Source of the DNA: Paralvinella palmiformis
Taxonomy: Eukaryota > Annelida > Polychaeta > Terebellida > Alvinellidae
Assembly (NCBI GenBank): GCA_025642065.1
Contig: JAODUP010001527.1
Coordinates: forward strand, 1-64,000
Length of the DNA: 64,000 nucleotides
Direction: 5' to 3'
Part shown: positions 15,590-28,820 of the stretch, piece after piece
How positions within the stretch are numbered: position 1 is the first letter of the stretch
How the letters are laid out: each line of letters starts with the position of its first letter
Notes under the pieces: model-generated
Told to the model about the DNA's origin: nothing
The model's input: the letters and a program-made list of their open reading frames with translations, nothing else
The model's database searches: none
Made by a program: the position numbers and the translations under genes

Positions 15590-16589
15590 GATTTTTCAGA
15601 ACGATGCTAATGGGTCACAATCACGTACGCACCTTCTTCACAGCTTTAATGTAGGACGTTGGTAGAAATTAAGCGGGTTCTAGATAATACACAGCTTCAG
15701 ATATATCCTTGGACAATACAAATTTACTTGTAACTCAGGATGTCCGTCCTTCAACCTCTTACGTCATACACAATGGAAGTTTATCAGTTCTAGGCAACTG
15801 AAAATAAGCGAAATTGAATAAGGACAATACAGAATTTATTGTATAATCATCCAAGCAACAGCTCAAGAAAACCGAGAATCTAGGGCTTATATTAGATAAT
15901 ACCCTAGGAGTGGTGAAGCAGGTGAATTGTATATGTAAGTCTTGTTATTATCAAATAAGAAATATAGGTCTTATTCGTAAGTAAGTGGAAAACTTTAGTC
16001 CGAGCCCTTATTATTTATTGACTGGACTATGGCAATGCATTGTTATATAATATCCCCATCTCTCTGACAAACCGCAAGCAGAACTGTGCTGCACACCTAG
16101 TGACAAGCACTCGCAAAAGGTAACAGACAACACCAATTTTTTCCAGCTACACAGGCTTCGTGTACGTTTCAGATCATTGTACAAGATCCTGTTTCTTAAG
16201 TTCAAAGTACTGAATGTAACAGCATATGTGTATCTACGCGATCTGATCCAAAAATATATGCCAGGGAGAATGCTCCGATCCGAGTCGTATTCACTTTTAT
16301 GGGTATCAAGAAGCTATGCAGCAATGTAAAAAGAGAGATCTTTCCAAGCATCATTTCCCAGACTGTGGATCGAGTTGCCAAACCGCATACAACTCGCAGC
16401 AAGAAGAAACATATTTTGTAAGATTCTTAAAACCCATTTATTTAAATTGGCGTATTTATAATATTAAGCCAGTTTATTATGAATGAAATGTATTTGATCT
16501 ACATGAGCTCAGAATATGTTTTAATTGTGTTTTAAGTGTATAGCGACTTTCAGTTAAATAAGGCGCTATATAAAGTACTATTATATTAC

Positions 16590-16625
<36 letters not shown>
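15590..16625 (+). mobile_element. LINE family L2x, 3' half with (ATT)n tail
   Basis: Frames on the plus strand show, in order, a decayed YADD motif (DNTQLQ near 15690), a KTENLGLILDNTL block (15866-15906), an LDYGNALLYN block (16018 onward), YVYLRDLIQKYMPGRMLRSE (16229-16288), FPRLWIELPNRIQL (16348-16389) and the terminal LKTHLFKLAYL before a stop near 16460. A 3' UTR ends in AAGGCGCTATATAAAGTA and an (ATT)n tail at 16584-16625. This is the reverse transcriptase C-terminus of a CR1/L2-type LINE. Several frameshifts and stops make it dead. Relatives are at 36560-37080 and, reversed, 43835-44405. Confidence 0.82.
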
Positions 16626-16632
<7 letters not shown>

Positions 16633-16654
16633 TCTATCTCAGTAACAGAGTTGG

Positions 16655-17570
16655 GATAAAAATCGATCCGACAATAAAAGGGGAACAAATATCAAGGCTT
16701 TTCACGTGATAATGCACTTCTATTTACATCACCAAGCTGAACCAAAACAACAGTTTGTATGATAAACGCAATATTATTAAATGACTCTGAATGTGACTCT
16801 TATTCTGAATAGGATAAACATAAAGGTTGTACAATAACTGGTAATACATCTTAAAATTTCAAAAGGAAAACACATTGCGAACAACTTTATAAATTGTAAT
16901 ATATCATAGGTAGTTTGTTATGCAGATTAACTAGAATACATTTGCAGTTTATTATTTAGAAAATTGTACATTTAAGAAGATTTTTGTATTTAATTAAGAA
17001 AATCAATACATTATATCAAAATAATATTTTAATAAATGTAAAAATGCATTAATGAAATTTATAATTGAATAATTCTATGATTTATCATAGACATCATTTT
17101 ATACGCATGTTCGTCAAAGGCGAAGATTTGTGGCATCTAAAGGGGATGTACTAGGCATAAAACCAGCAATTATTTGTTTTCATTATTGTTTAAATCTATA
17201 CTAACTTACTTTCTAAAATATGTGTGTATTAATAGTATTCCATTGTGTTTAATCCGTTTCCAGAGGGATTATGTGGGCAATTATTAGTAATGTGCATTTC
17301 AGCGTTATTTCATTCGTTACCTCAGCATTACATAATGTAAAAATATGTTTGTATCCTGGTTTCTACATTATGTTTAATTTATTTTTGAAAAATAGTGGAA
17401 TCAGTTCATAGATAAGTCTTAATTGTTTTCTTCTGTATTCAATATATTCGTTAGATTCGTTACCTCAATGATGCATTTACATAGGAAAGTAAATTCAATT
17501 AAATCAATGTGTAATTTATCCTTAAAATAGTTTAATACAATATTATGATGAAGATGTTTAGCCACTTGGG
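16655..17570 (+). repeat. R1 copy 3, right part only
   Basis: It matches R1 copy 1 from about 3625 to 4315. Landmarks are AAATATCAAGG, TGATAATGCACTTCTATTTAC, the CAGTTTGTATGATAAACGC block, AAAGGAAAACACATTG, ATTTGCAGTTTATTATTTA and the GCATTTACATAGGAAAGTAA block. A deletion near 16700 and an insertion of about 300 bases near 17060-17390 distinguish it. It begins directly after the L2x (ATT)n tail. Confidence 0.75.
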
Positions 17571-20500
17571 TGCGTTGCGAGTGGCCATTAGTACTATACA
17601 AACCTCAAACCATTCGCTAGCGTCAATCTTATTTCGTTTCACTACAATGTTAAAATCGTTTAAACTAATATATATCTGATTATGGCTAATGGGTGTTGTA
17701 TTTGTCTGATAATATGTAGTTTGTGTGACCTTAACGATGGAAATTAAAATAATTAATAGTGAAAGGAAAGAAGCCTTCTAGTTTAGAACTATTTTAGGTT
17801 AAACTTTGAATAACGATAGGTATGTTAATTAGTATAAGATATGGAACGAAAATTGGCGATTTGTTCTGTCAAAATATAAATATAGATATATCTTAGGTAA
17901 CAGTCATGCTATTTGGCTCACAATTGAATCTTAAAAGTTCGATAATATTGGTATAATATACCTTTTATTACGAACAAGCTTGGATCATCAAAACTTGACC
18001 CGCTGGTTCAAAGCTACTTAATAGTGTTGGAGGTTTTCGTTTATAAAAAGTTCGATAAAAGGGTTGAATTTTCTGAAATGAATATCACATTTCAACTTAG
18101 CCAATGCAAGATTCTTTAACAGTCTGACTTTAACATAACCGACTGCGGGAATACAGAAATTGGCAACTTAACGTACTTTCGAGCATTGAGCACAGGACAT
18201 TTTAACTAATGGCAATACAAATTCAAATATAACTTATTTATAAATCCCAATTCGATATCGAAATAAAGCACCCTAAATTAAATGTGATAATCCTTTTTTA
18301 TAACAAATCATTTATAACGGTCAGTTGTTAAGTGTATTTATAGACATAGATAAACTTGATACAGGCACAAGGGCTATTACTTAAACAAATCGTAATACAT
18401 GTGTGTCTTGAATTATCTTTTGTAAGCACATTAATGACTGTTCCTCAATTGTGTTCTTTATTCATAATATTTCATTTAATTAGAAAATATATCATGTACA
18501 TTATCGTGTGATGACTTTCATATATTTATAATTGGTAAATCGAATATCAAGAAACTAGGCTGTCATACAAAGGATAGGCTTAAGTTAGTTCCAGATAGCC
18601 TTAGTGGGAACACATTATACATAAACTTTAAAACATCAAATACGTGTAATTTGCAAGATCACCGTATCCAAAACTAAGTACATCACATCTTACTTAATTC
18701 TATTAATAAATGATATACGATAGCCAGCGTTCCCTCTATGTTTTCTCAACTCTGAGCCTAACATTTGATGCTTTGAGCAAAAATAGTTTTAATGTAAAGC
18801 TAACGCGTGGCATTCAATCATTATAGCAGGTTATTCAACACATGTTTTCAATAAAAAATATTTTTGTGTTGCTCATTTTATTAATATTTAAAATAAACTA
18901 CAGACATACGTCTTCGCTGTTTCAATGTACTTTTCTGAGAAGCAAAGCATTTCTATTACTTAGTACTACCATTAATACAATATTTTAAACAAAACTAACA
19001 TAAAATAATTAAATAGCTTATTGATATGGTTAACGCAGACTAAAAGAATTTAAACTTGTGTAAACAATACATAATGTTTCAAAAGATACTGGACATCTCC
19101 CGTTTGTTCATTGATTTGGCTTTATTAATTTTTAAGACCACATTCGGGTGCACAATCAGCCCCAGAAGGTTGAAATGTCTCACAATTATTAACAACAGCT
19201 GAACGTTCTTCAAAGTCACTGTTTCTAATCAAATAGTATGACATTTTAGTAAATAATTGAAAGAACCACGTTTACGTTTTTCAGTTATTATAAAGCTTAC
19301 ATCAAAAGAGTGTTTGGATAACTTTGGTAACTTTGGAGCTATGTTTTTATTTATTTCTAAAGTAGCAGAGTGCCTTCGAATCATTATTCACACTATGTAA
19401 CTGAAAGTCAAAATTATTTACACCAAATCATCTGAAATCTGATCAAGAATAGTTAGCATCATTCTACACTGTGGGTCAGTCTGAATCTTGAGACAATACG
19501 TATTTACTTACTAGATCTCTGCACTCGCTTTCTTCCTCTCCACAGTATAGTTTTACCACATCATAAGAGTTAACGAAGTTTACTTAATTGGTATTTTCCT
19601 TTATGCATCAGACAATCCCACAATGTTGCTTTGATATAGGCTTTATGTTATATTTTAGAATTGCTGCTTAATCGTTATGTTTTCTTCTTCTTTCTAGCAT
19701 AACCCACAGTCCATCTGATTTTAACAACACCATCCTTTGATGGTCAAGCTTATTGTGAATGTAAGAAGTATTTATTGCCTGAACAATACTGGTACTAGCA
19801 ATAGGAGTTAATTTCAAAATACCAGCAAACATTCTTATAGAACATTTCATGCTTTGGTCTGCATTTGACATACAGTATTAACATTTATTGAATTGTACTA
19901 TTAGTACTCTCACCTCCAATCAACGATTGTAAAGCAAATTTCCTCACCTCATGTATTACTTCACTTCGACTATTAACACTAACGCATTCAATACATTCAG
20001 AAGTATTCAACTTGTTTTCTTCATATGTGGCAAAGTATATATTACTTTCAAGAATAAAATACACTGAAGTATCATTTATAACTGCCATGTTAACGTTGTC
20101 AAAATGAACTTTAGCCACATCGGTACTTCACTTCTTCCAGACCTCTTGCTTTACTCTAGATGATGTCAAAACTACTAGCTCTATTTACCAAAACGTATTT
20201 AATCGTTACATTTTGGTTTTGACAAGATGGTAATCATGTTTCTACCAGCGGTCAAGAAGGTTAACATTTCCAAGTACTCCATGATAGATAGTAATACAAT
20301 TACATCTAGTACTCGTAATAAAAGCACTCACATTTGTTTCATTTATACAATTAAATTTCAACACAAAATATTACAATATAAAATAAAATAATGGGTAACA
20401 ACACCTAAATAGGGTATGTTTTTATTATTTATTTCTTTGTAAACTACAGGTGAACTATTATAAATACAAATGATATTCGCATTTTAAAATGTCTTTCTGC

Positions 20501-20660
20501 TTTAAGTGTTTTACATTTATTAAATTGTATATTGAAGTATATTAAATCGTATATAAGAACACAGTTCCTGGAACACACATACCCACATTCGCAAAACAAC
20601 ACATAAATATACACATGTATGACATAATGTATGAATACTTTATTAAACAAAAGAACCATT
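17571..20660. other. 3 kb without recognised content
   Basis: No repeat counterpart was found. Two neighbouring reverse-strand frames at 19885-20118 and 19668-19871 look somewhat protein-like, but the first lacks an ATG and is preceded by a stop, and no domain was recognised. Confidence 0.4.
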
Positions 20661-21520
20661 TATGATACAAATCCCAAACATAGCTGATACATCATTTATC
20701 TTGGTATTTTACTAAGATCCATGAAAACTGTTCAAATGTTTTATCTAACGTTATAGAAAGGGCAGTTGCTTTCCATTTAAACAATTTTTAATAATTAATA
20801 ACCTTAATGAATCACTATAGTATGCCTATAAAAGTGATCACAGCACTAAAACAGCCTTGATTCGGGTGAAATATTATATTATGATGTAAATTGAGCAAGG
20901 TAAGCCAAACAAATACTTGTTCTTCTGAACCTGTTTATTGCATTTGATGTAGTTGATCATAATGCACATTTCGTTAGATTAAAATACATGCTTGATCTGT
21001 CAGGTAAAGTACTAGAATGGTTTCGATTATATCTGGAACAACGCTCCCAGAGAGTGTCGGTTTATCTGATGTTGAGTTTTTGTTATCTGATGTACCATGG
21101 GGGTTCAGTTCTTGGTCCTTTGATTTTCACGATATATAACTGACATCTTGGAATCATTTTGCTGCGATATCGGGTTAAATATGCTGTGTATGCTGATGAC
21201 ACACCTATATATAGATATCACACGATCCTCACAATGAGTTATATTTATCCTCTTCCTTGAAAATTCTAGTAACTTGTACTGCTGAGATTCCGCTATAGAT
21301 GACTCCAAATATTCTAAGACTAAACAAAATAAAATAAATATTTATGATTTGGTATCAACACAATTTGTTAAATCCCAAACGACACAAGAATTACAGAAGT
21401 GAGCATCTTTGATTACCCCTAATGGGTCAGTAAAAAAATCTAAAGGTTATTTTTGATCAATGTATTATTAACATGTGTGAACATGTCATATCAGTCAGTC
21501 ATTCAGCTAGTCAGGCTTGA
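20661..21520 (+). mobile_element. LINE L1x, reverse transcriptase part
   Basis: It aligns with 47045-47960 of the complete copy. It keeps FDVVDHNAHFVRLKYMLDLS (from about 20940), LEWFRLYLEQRSQRVS, a GVPQG-like block with a shift (21095-21115), the catalytic YADDT (21189-21203) and the LNxNK-like block near 21320. Many stops and shifts interrupt it. It stops near 21520, where unrelated sequence with (AT)n tracts separates it from its own C-terminus at 21863. Confidence 0.85.
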
Positions 21521-21594
21521 GAAAAATACAACTTGCCACTATTTCTGCCCTGCTATTTGTGTGCGTTTTTGATCCTGTTAAAGCTCTAATATGT

Positions 21595-21673
<79 letters not shown>

Positions 21674-21767
21674 CTATAAATATCTTAATGAGTAAGGGAA
21701 GTGGGAAGACAGCTTCATAGCTAGCTGGTCCACCAGCGTTCCACATCTGTCTTACAATTATATTTAG

Positions 21768-21852
<85 letters not shown>

Positions 21853-21862
21853 TGCCTGTATT
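21521..21862. repeat. Spacer with two (AT)n tracts splitting a LINE
   Basis: (AT)n tracts at 21597-21671 and 21771-21852 flank about 100 bases of other sequence. The flanking LINE parts are in the same order and orientation as in the intact family, so this spacer probably entered or expanded after the LINE did. Confidence 0.8.
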
Positions 21863-22507
21863 GTGAATATTGGAAACAAAATTCTATTTTATTCTATTCT
21901 ACTCAATTCAGTATGCCGAGCTGCATACTGCCATCTTAATAACATCCATTGTTTAAAAGCATTCTTGACACAAGAAGCACTTGTAACTGTAGTCAATTCT
22001 TTGGTTAAATCTAGTTTAGACTTTTGTCACTTATATAGCATATCTGATTATAACATCAATTGCCTTCAGCGAATTCATATAAGTGCAGTTCGCATAGTAA
22101 GACATACTAGAAAATATGATCATATTACCCCAATTCTTCAAAAATTACATTGGCTATCTGTTTGTACTCATCTCAATAATGTATTGATAACTTATATGTC
22201 TATTAATGATTTCGTGCCAGAATACCTGTGTGAACTGGTGTTCATTAGAAAATTATCCCGAAACGTCAGGTCATCCAGTCAGATACTACTGCAGGTACCA
22301 GTGTCTCGGCTCAAGTCATATGGTGATTGTCCATTTAGCGTTGCAGCCCCCACTTTGTGGAATTGGTTGCCGGCAGATATTAGAAATGCGTCGTATCTTG
22401 AAATGTTAACAAATAAATAATAGTTATTTTTAAAATCAGCTACAGGGTTTTTATAGACATAATATTTGGGTATTATTATATTAAATATTATTTGTACAGC
22501 ATCTTTA
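21863..22507 (+). pseudogene. LINE L1x ORF2 C-terminus and 3' UTR
   Basis: The longest recognisable open frame of the window (185 codons, 21863-22420). Blocks in order: CRAAYCHLNNIHCLKAF, SSLDFCHLYSISDYNIN, LQRIHISAVRIV, HITPILQKLHWLSV, VPVSRLKSYGDCPFSVAAPT and LPADIRNASYLEM. These form the thumb and post-RT region of CR1/L2-type LINEs and carry no catalytic residues. The usual last segment (SLLKTHLFKVAFTDK-like, visible at 48470-48520) is missing. The 3' UTR then follows to a shortened tail (ACAGCATCTTTAAATGG). It is not a host gene. Confidence 0.88.
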
Positions 22508-22535
22508 AATGGTTATTATTATAATTATTATTATA

Positions 22536-22634
<99 letters not shown>

Positions 22635-22660
22635 GTCATTATTATTATTATTATTATTAT
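22508..22660. repeat. (TTA)n microsatellite, expanded LINE tail
   Basis: About 150 bases of TTA/ATT repeats with a few interruptions, where other L1x copies have only a few ATT units. It is an expansion of the LINE 3' tail. The poly-Tyr and poly-Asn frames read from it are artefacts. Confidence 0.95.
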
Positions 22661-24193
22661 ATGCCATCATCGGTAAAGCAGTAAATGAACTACAGTTTTT
22701 ACTACTGTCTGATAACATTATCAGCTCTGATATTATACATAGGGATGATAATACTCCATCAGCCAATGCTTCAACCCCAAACGGTGATAAGACCAAATCT
22801 GGTCATAACCCATTTTCAATATATTAACTTATCCAGTTGGGGTGAATCTTTCAAAAGGCTAATATATAATCCATTAATCACAATACTTCTATTATGTAAG
22901 AAAAATTACACCATTTGGCTCTCTTAATCGGTTATTTAGTTACAAATTCGAAATAAAGCAAAACAGAAATCTAGATATGACGAAAATTTGTATGCAATCA
23001 TCTTTCGAATATTAGAACAATTTATGGAAGCAATAAATCAAAACGGCAAACATATATGATTTTAGGCGCGTAATATACCAAGCTGGGATAGCCCATAATG
23101 AACTATGAATTTGATAAAGGTGTAACTTTCATAAATGTTTAATTTGATTATTAATGGACATGGTTATGCATCAGCTGATTTCACATGACAATATAAATAA
23201 CTGGTACTACTATCACAATTAACCTGACACAGACATCCCGCGAAATAATGACTTCTCCTAAATATTTCAGAATCTTCCTTATATCAATCACCAGTGATGA
23301 TTTCGCAAATGGCACAATCAATAACGAAGCTATGTATTGCCAGCACGTTAGTAATGTGATCCAGTGGGTCCATTACGATCACATGGGCTTTGTGCAAAAA
23401 TTGCTGTTAATCACAGTTTAATTTTGTCCATGTTATGGCATATTCGCGATGTGAAGGAAATATGCCAATCATGTTCGTTAATAATTTGATGAATGTTTTG
23501 GTCTTTACCACATTTCGCTTTCATTGTGACATAAAACAATTCTTCTCCACGAATAATGGTGTATTCATTTACAACTAGAGATATGTGTCCCATATTATTC
23601 TAAAATCATTATATTGAGAGCTGAATGCATGTTATGGTTAATCTAAATAGGCAATACGTCCAACAGGTATTAATCACAATAACTGATACCTATCAGATAA
23701 ATAAACTCCTGGGACTGTTGTGTTTGTTTCCTGTCTATGTCATCGGAATGAAGATTAGTGTATTTGTCAATCTGTATAACCCTAGCCACGCATAAATGAA
23801 TAGTATTACTGTTAGCAGATTTGAAAATATTATATTTAAAATCTGCATAATTAAATCGTGTAATGGAAATCATAATACGAATAGAGCTACCAGTGTTTTA
23901 TATCGAGAGTAATAAGTGGGTTTGACCTTTATCTCTTCATGTGTATGTTGAAACACTCCTTTGGTGCTTATTAGTCGGTCCATTTATATGGATTGTTATG
24001 CTAGTATGCTGTCCACATCTACTGACCGCCGATATAAGGCCGTTATTTAAAATATAATTCCTTGTAGGAAGTGCTATTTTTGGCAATAACCTTTCTGGCT
24101 AGTACAATAAATCGCGTTCATTTGATTTATTTTACATAATATGACAGGGTTATTAGCTTTGCTAGATTAACCCGTTTATCAGATCTTCTGTAT
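22661..24193. other. No recognised gene
   Basis: Short frames on both strands (for example reverse strand 23411-23593 and 23670-23873) with no recognised domain. No counterpart elsewhere in the window. Confidence 0.4.
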
Positions 24194-24246
24194 GATATTT
24201 GAATAATAATGGTTATTTAGACAATAACCATTATTATTCAAATATC
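24194..24246. repeat. Perfect 24-bp hairpin
   Basis: The arms 24194-24217 and 24223-24246 are perfect reverse complements, separated by the 5-base loop TAGAC. The outer end reads GATATTTGAA and the inner end GGTTATT. It is AT-rich but not a simple repeat. Confidence 0.97.
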
Positions 24247-24306
24247 GTTCACTTGCCAAAACTATATTAATACATTTCCGACCTCTTACTCTATTATATA
24301 ATAAGA

Positions 24307-24672
24307 ATGATAATAGTAATAATAATAATAATAATAATAATATTTATATATATATATTTAATAATGCATGTTTTATAGCATCAGCACTAGGCTAACTTGT
24401 TCTGAGGCGCTGTACAGTAGTATTATTCCTGATTCAGACCTGTTTCTACCTAGCACACATCTCAACTCTCAAGGGAGCATACAACGCATTCTGCCATTAA
24501 AGGCGCAAAGCGTTACTCAAACACATAGCAATCACGTCTTGTTGGGTACTCATTTTATGGATGAGTGAACCAGTCGCCACATGACAGCATTGTAGTTCCC
24601 TGAGCCTCGAACCCGCGACTGATCGGCTACGAGTCCTACGCTCTAACTAACTGCGCTATCACTGCTCGACAT
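24307..24672 (-). mobile_element. tRNA-derived SINE-B with LINE-like (AAT)n tail
   Basis: On the minus strand it begins with a tRNA-like head (24585-24672) holding a good A box (TAGCGCAGTTAGTTAGAG) and a good B box (GGGTTCGAGGCTC). A central body follows, with GGTTCACTCATCCATAAAATG. It ends in GATGCTATAAAACATGCATT, then an (ATT)n run that reads as (AAT)n at 24307-24342 on the plus strand. That tail is like the GGCGCTATATAAA-(ATT)n ending of the L2x LINE. A possible AT-rich target duplication (TATTATAT) is too weak to rely on. Confidence 0.75.
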
Positions 24673-24895
24673 GATATTATATGTATCATTCACATTCCAG
24701 TGCATTATAATTTATTTTATATGCTATGCTAATGAAAAGTTATATAATTTCATCTAAATTATACATATTTTACGCATTTTTAAGCACCTTTCTCGCTTTG
24801 CATAACATTCGCGAAGATTAATTGAAATATTATAGGTTATTTATTTGAAAGCGAACACACATCCGTATGTTACAACTATCCTATATTTTCTACAC

Positions 24896-24899
<4 letters not shown>

Positions 24900-24964
<65 letters not shown>
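24900..24964. repeat. (AT)n microsatellite
   Basis: An uninterrupted AT tract. A run of ten G lies nearby at about 25107-25116. Confidence 0.97.
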
Positions 24965-24966
<2 letters not shown>

Positions 24967-27439
24967 TACAATCAATCATATAAATAGTTTTAACACATTT
25001 CAAATATCCATAGTTTCATGTATTTGTTCTATATACTGATAATATACTCATATATGATAAGCATAATAAATAAGTAACCAATGTATTGCTTTCGCAGTAA
25101 TAAGTCGGGGGGGGGGGATGCTAGTCACCATGTATTTGCTGTTATTTCATTGTGTCAAGAATATTAATGATAACGTGAAATGGAACGCAGTTATTACGAG
25201 ATAAAAATAACAATATTTATTTTTCCAATAAACCTAAGTACCTTAATAAAAGTCGTTTTTTTCTTCTTCTCTGGTTCACTGACGCATGGTCATTGAAGCG
25301 TACAGTTTTGAACCTTTATGTACATCTGTCGTCTATGTAATTAACCCTTGGTTGTAATAACCACATCGGCATGGCTTAGGTTGCATAGGATATGCCTTCT
25401 TGGTGTCTATCCTTACTAGGTCAGCAATATAGTCAGCAATATACCAACGGGAATTAATCTGAAATGTGACGGTAAAATGAATCACAGGACTGACGTAATA
25501 TAAATTGCATTCTTTGGTCGATCGTATGGAAATTGTTTCTGAAACAGTTTGCACGTATTTTTGACTCAAATTCTGGTAAATAGCAAAATTGCAGAAATGT
25601 AATTCGTCTGTTACAAAAATGGTTTTTACTTGAACATCTTTTTTTCTGTAGGTAATTATAAACACCTAAATTAATTTTTGTTTACACAAATTTAGGTGTA
25701 TGTCTCTTTCTTACCACTACAAAAAGAATAAGAAGCGACAATTTATTTTGAATAAAGTTGAAAGAAAATGCATTGTCGTCAATATCTGTTATTGTCATGT
25801 TTAGTATCTCGTAATTCAGATGTATGCCCGTCGATAATAGACCAATTCAATTACCCCTGACGCGACCACGCGGCTTAATTTCACACTACGGTCTCGGGTT
25901 AGAAGTCTAAGAATCACCACTTTGCATAACGATTTACGCGTGTAGTGACCAATAAACGTCTTACTGGAAAGCTGTATTTGGGCTATTTACCAGCTACATC
26001 TGGATTTTATTTATAGTACAATAACAGCCCTAACCTCATTATACAGTCAGAAAGTGAACCTCCGTATTCAAGGGGAAAAATACTCTATTATTCTCCAATC
26101 AGTATATAAAGCGTACAAGAAACCCATTAAGATAGTCGAACCAAACTCATACAAATGTGGTATGGGATTTATTCTCTCGCATAATAACAAATGTATCCGG
26201 AGGCATCTCTATGTACTTGCACGGCTAATGGATCACACACAATATCCAAATGTTGACAGAACAATTACGATTCTCTTTGTTATCAGCATATGACTCTTTA
26301 TATGAATCATCCATCATGTATGTATTACGAGACACTTATTTAAAGTATGTTGAAAATAATACTAAATTTATGCGTTGAACATATATATTCACAGTACTTA
26401 TTAATATCGTCACAAATAATCAAATACCAATTAATCAACTTAACTTGATTTAAGTTGAATATTTGCTTAATATAAAATAAAAAATATATTAACTAATTGA
26501 GCCTAATTATTTTACGATATATTATTTTAAATATTTCAGATGTTATCTAAGCTACAGAAATGGAAATTTGATCGAGATTTCAAAACACTGAACATCTCGA
26601 ACAAAATTTTCCGAAATAGAGATGACACACTATCTCTCTATCTATCTATATATCTATCTGTCTGTCTCTCTAATGTGTTCGCTTTGTTTTCGACTGACCA
26701 ATTGATCCATCATTTGATGTCACTATTTCCTTTATCTGATACTATATTACTAAGGCATAGGCAGATAATCAGATAACAATTCAGAATATCGAAATACGTC
26801 AAAACCATGGTGTGATTTAATGGAAAATGGTCTATCCTTTTGATATCCTTAACGGGTCGCCTCAATATAAAGTGTCCCGTTTTATTGAAAAATCAATGAT
26901 CTAGCACTAGGTATACAATCTTGGACGAGGATAAATCGACCTGGTTAAGAACAAATGCCTTATGGTATCAAGAAAGTGATTGATATACTAATATATTCAC
27001 CCAATTTTACATAGCCGATATATATATATAAATGATCCTCTTATGTCAGTACTGAAGTCAAGCAGTTAACCAGAGAGTAGTTTAGGCGATAGAGTTCCAT
27101 AGAACACCTGTGTAGAACCATCCATCATTCAATATATATATATGTATCTATCTAGCATACTACTGCTATCAGGATGGTTACACTAGTGGAACTGGTATAT
27201 GCTATGTTTTGCATAATCCATATTTAATCTGCCATATTATTAAATTGATTAGATTTGTTCATTTTCTAATTCTAGTACTTTGATTTTAATCGATCACTGG
27301 ATTGTTAATGGTCCTGAGTTGTTGGGGTTGTTATTGTGTAACTACCAGCATTTGCCCCCTATTTCTTCTTATATAATCATAAATATGTATAGATATTGTA
27401 TGAGAGTAAAGCTCAGTTTTAATTTCCTCACCACCTGAT
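24965..27439. other. No recognised repeat; short microsatellites
   Basis: Apart from the frame at 25333-25665 and a CxxGF-like plus-strand frame at 26054-26293, I see only a small (TCTA)n stretch near 26632-26668. No counterpart elsewhere in the window. Confidence 0.4.
25333..25665 (-). CDS. Weak candidate exon, unknown protein
   Basis: A reverse-strand open frame of 110 codons with mixed, protein-like composition, including a cluster QPKPCRCGYYNQG near its end. The ATG is preceded and followed by a possible acceptor (TTACCTACAG just inside the frame), so it could be an internal exon rather than a whole gene. No family is recognised and no partner exon could be linked. A chance frame remains the simpler reading. 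Confidence 0.12.
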   Translation of the reverse strand: MFIITYRKKDVQVKTIFVTDELHFCNFAIYQNLSQKYVQTVSETISIRSTKECNLYYVSPVIHFTVTFQINSRWYIADYIADLVRIDTKKAYPMQPKPCRCGYYNQGLIT

Positions 27440-28820
27440 GACGGTAATTCTACACTTTTATCGATACATTCGCGTTGTGGAAAACATCAAATGCAGATTT
27501 TGTCTATTGCTAGTAATATGATCACTCGTCCAATAACACTACATAAAGACCCAGCTGCATACGTAGCAAAAGTACATATTGCTCTAATAAATTGTTAGTG
27601 GATGTGTAATAAATCTGAAAAATATTATTATGTCATTATGAATATGGATATTGATGTTCTTATCATTACAGAGATTTAGCTGACTGATAATGTTTAAGGC
27701 CAAACATTTTTGGTGATGTGACTTCAACTTAAACTTTTCATTCCGTAATGCACCTCAGGTTCACAACAACGTTTGGGGGAGTCGGCATTCTCCCTCGTGA
27801 CTTTATAAAGTATGAAAATCGTTTACGTCTTTTGATAATTATCAATTGACTTTTGTATTTGGGAGGAGGGATAACTGATCGTAGAAGTCTTCTCTAACAA
27901 TTACACGAAACAATTACAGGAAACTAAGAGCTGAATATTTTTTCCAGTCAATTCTCGGAATGTGTTAGCACTCTCGCTACCAATAGTGGCCAACCTTTGT
28001 TCTATGGCTATTTCAATACACATTGTAATTGCCAGATAATTGCAGATACGAAATTCTAGCTGGCTTTCCTAGATCTGCTAATCTTAGGCAGCATGTGAAA
28101 GAAAGAACGCACACTCACGATCACATATTTGGTCCTGTCATCTCGCATCATTATGATACTTTGATCAGGGTGGTATCTATGTCTTACATGTTGACTGATA
28201 CTTTCCTTATTAGCATTAATGTATTTATCCAAGGCCAGTATGTTAGAGATAACGTTATTTTATAAGGAACAATAAATCAATTGATAAGGCCGTTTCCTGC
28301 TTATCTAGAAGGGGGTATGGGTATTCATAATAATACATTAATACACCATGTAGATAAACATGCATTTATAAGAATTAAACGAAATACCAAGATAAATACA
28401 CAGGAAAGACACAAACTGTATTTGATTTGTTATGAAATGCTTAAGTTTAGAAAATTAAAATTAAAAATAGCATTTACTTACCATTCGGACAAAGATGTGT
28501 TCATTGTTTTAATGCTTTAATCTTTTTAAAATATATTAAATATATAAAATGGGTTCCTTTCAAGGACCATATCATATTATATGATAGAAGAGCCCATCAT
28601 GTCACTGATGGATGGTCAGTTTCTATAAAGGTCATCTAATGCCTTGTGTTGTTTGTCCTATATATGCATATCACGTGAAAGAGTATCAGCATGTTCTTGT
28701 AATATTAATTACAAAGTCCGTTAAAAAGTTAATTACCCTGGTTGCGTTAACCAAGATCCATGCTAGCTACTTTTGCAAAACCATTTTTAAAAAGAGACAT
28801 TTTGTACTATAATATTCAAA
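27440..28820 (+). mobile_element. LINE L1x, endonuclease part
   Basis: It aligns with 45550 onward of the complete copy, from the start of ORF2. Recognisable pieces are the GGVGILPRDF-like block (near 27778), FYGYFNTHCN (27998-28027), where the family has GDFNxH, and the LRQHVKERTHTHDHIFGPVI block (28083-28142). These are the later motifs of the apurinic-type endonuclease (EEP fold) that nicks target DNA. The H/D residues of the GDFN motif are altered and stops are frequent. Homology weakens after about 28300, and a block near 28600-28780 again matches the RT entry. Confidence 0.8.

Noticed and set aside
22466..22796. Poly-Tyr and poly-Asn open frames
   Set aside because: They are readings of the (TTA)n microsatellite at 22508-22660.
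24585..24672. tRNA gene candidate on the minus strand
   Set aside because: The A and B boxes are good, but the acceptor stem does not close and the sequence continues into a SINE body with an (ATT)n tail.
26054..26293. Plus-strand frame with CGMGFILSHNNKCI, resembling the end of an EGF-like domain
   Set aside because: Only two cysteines, no further repeats and no partner exons; too weak to call.
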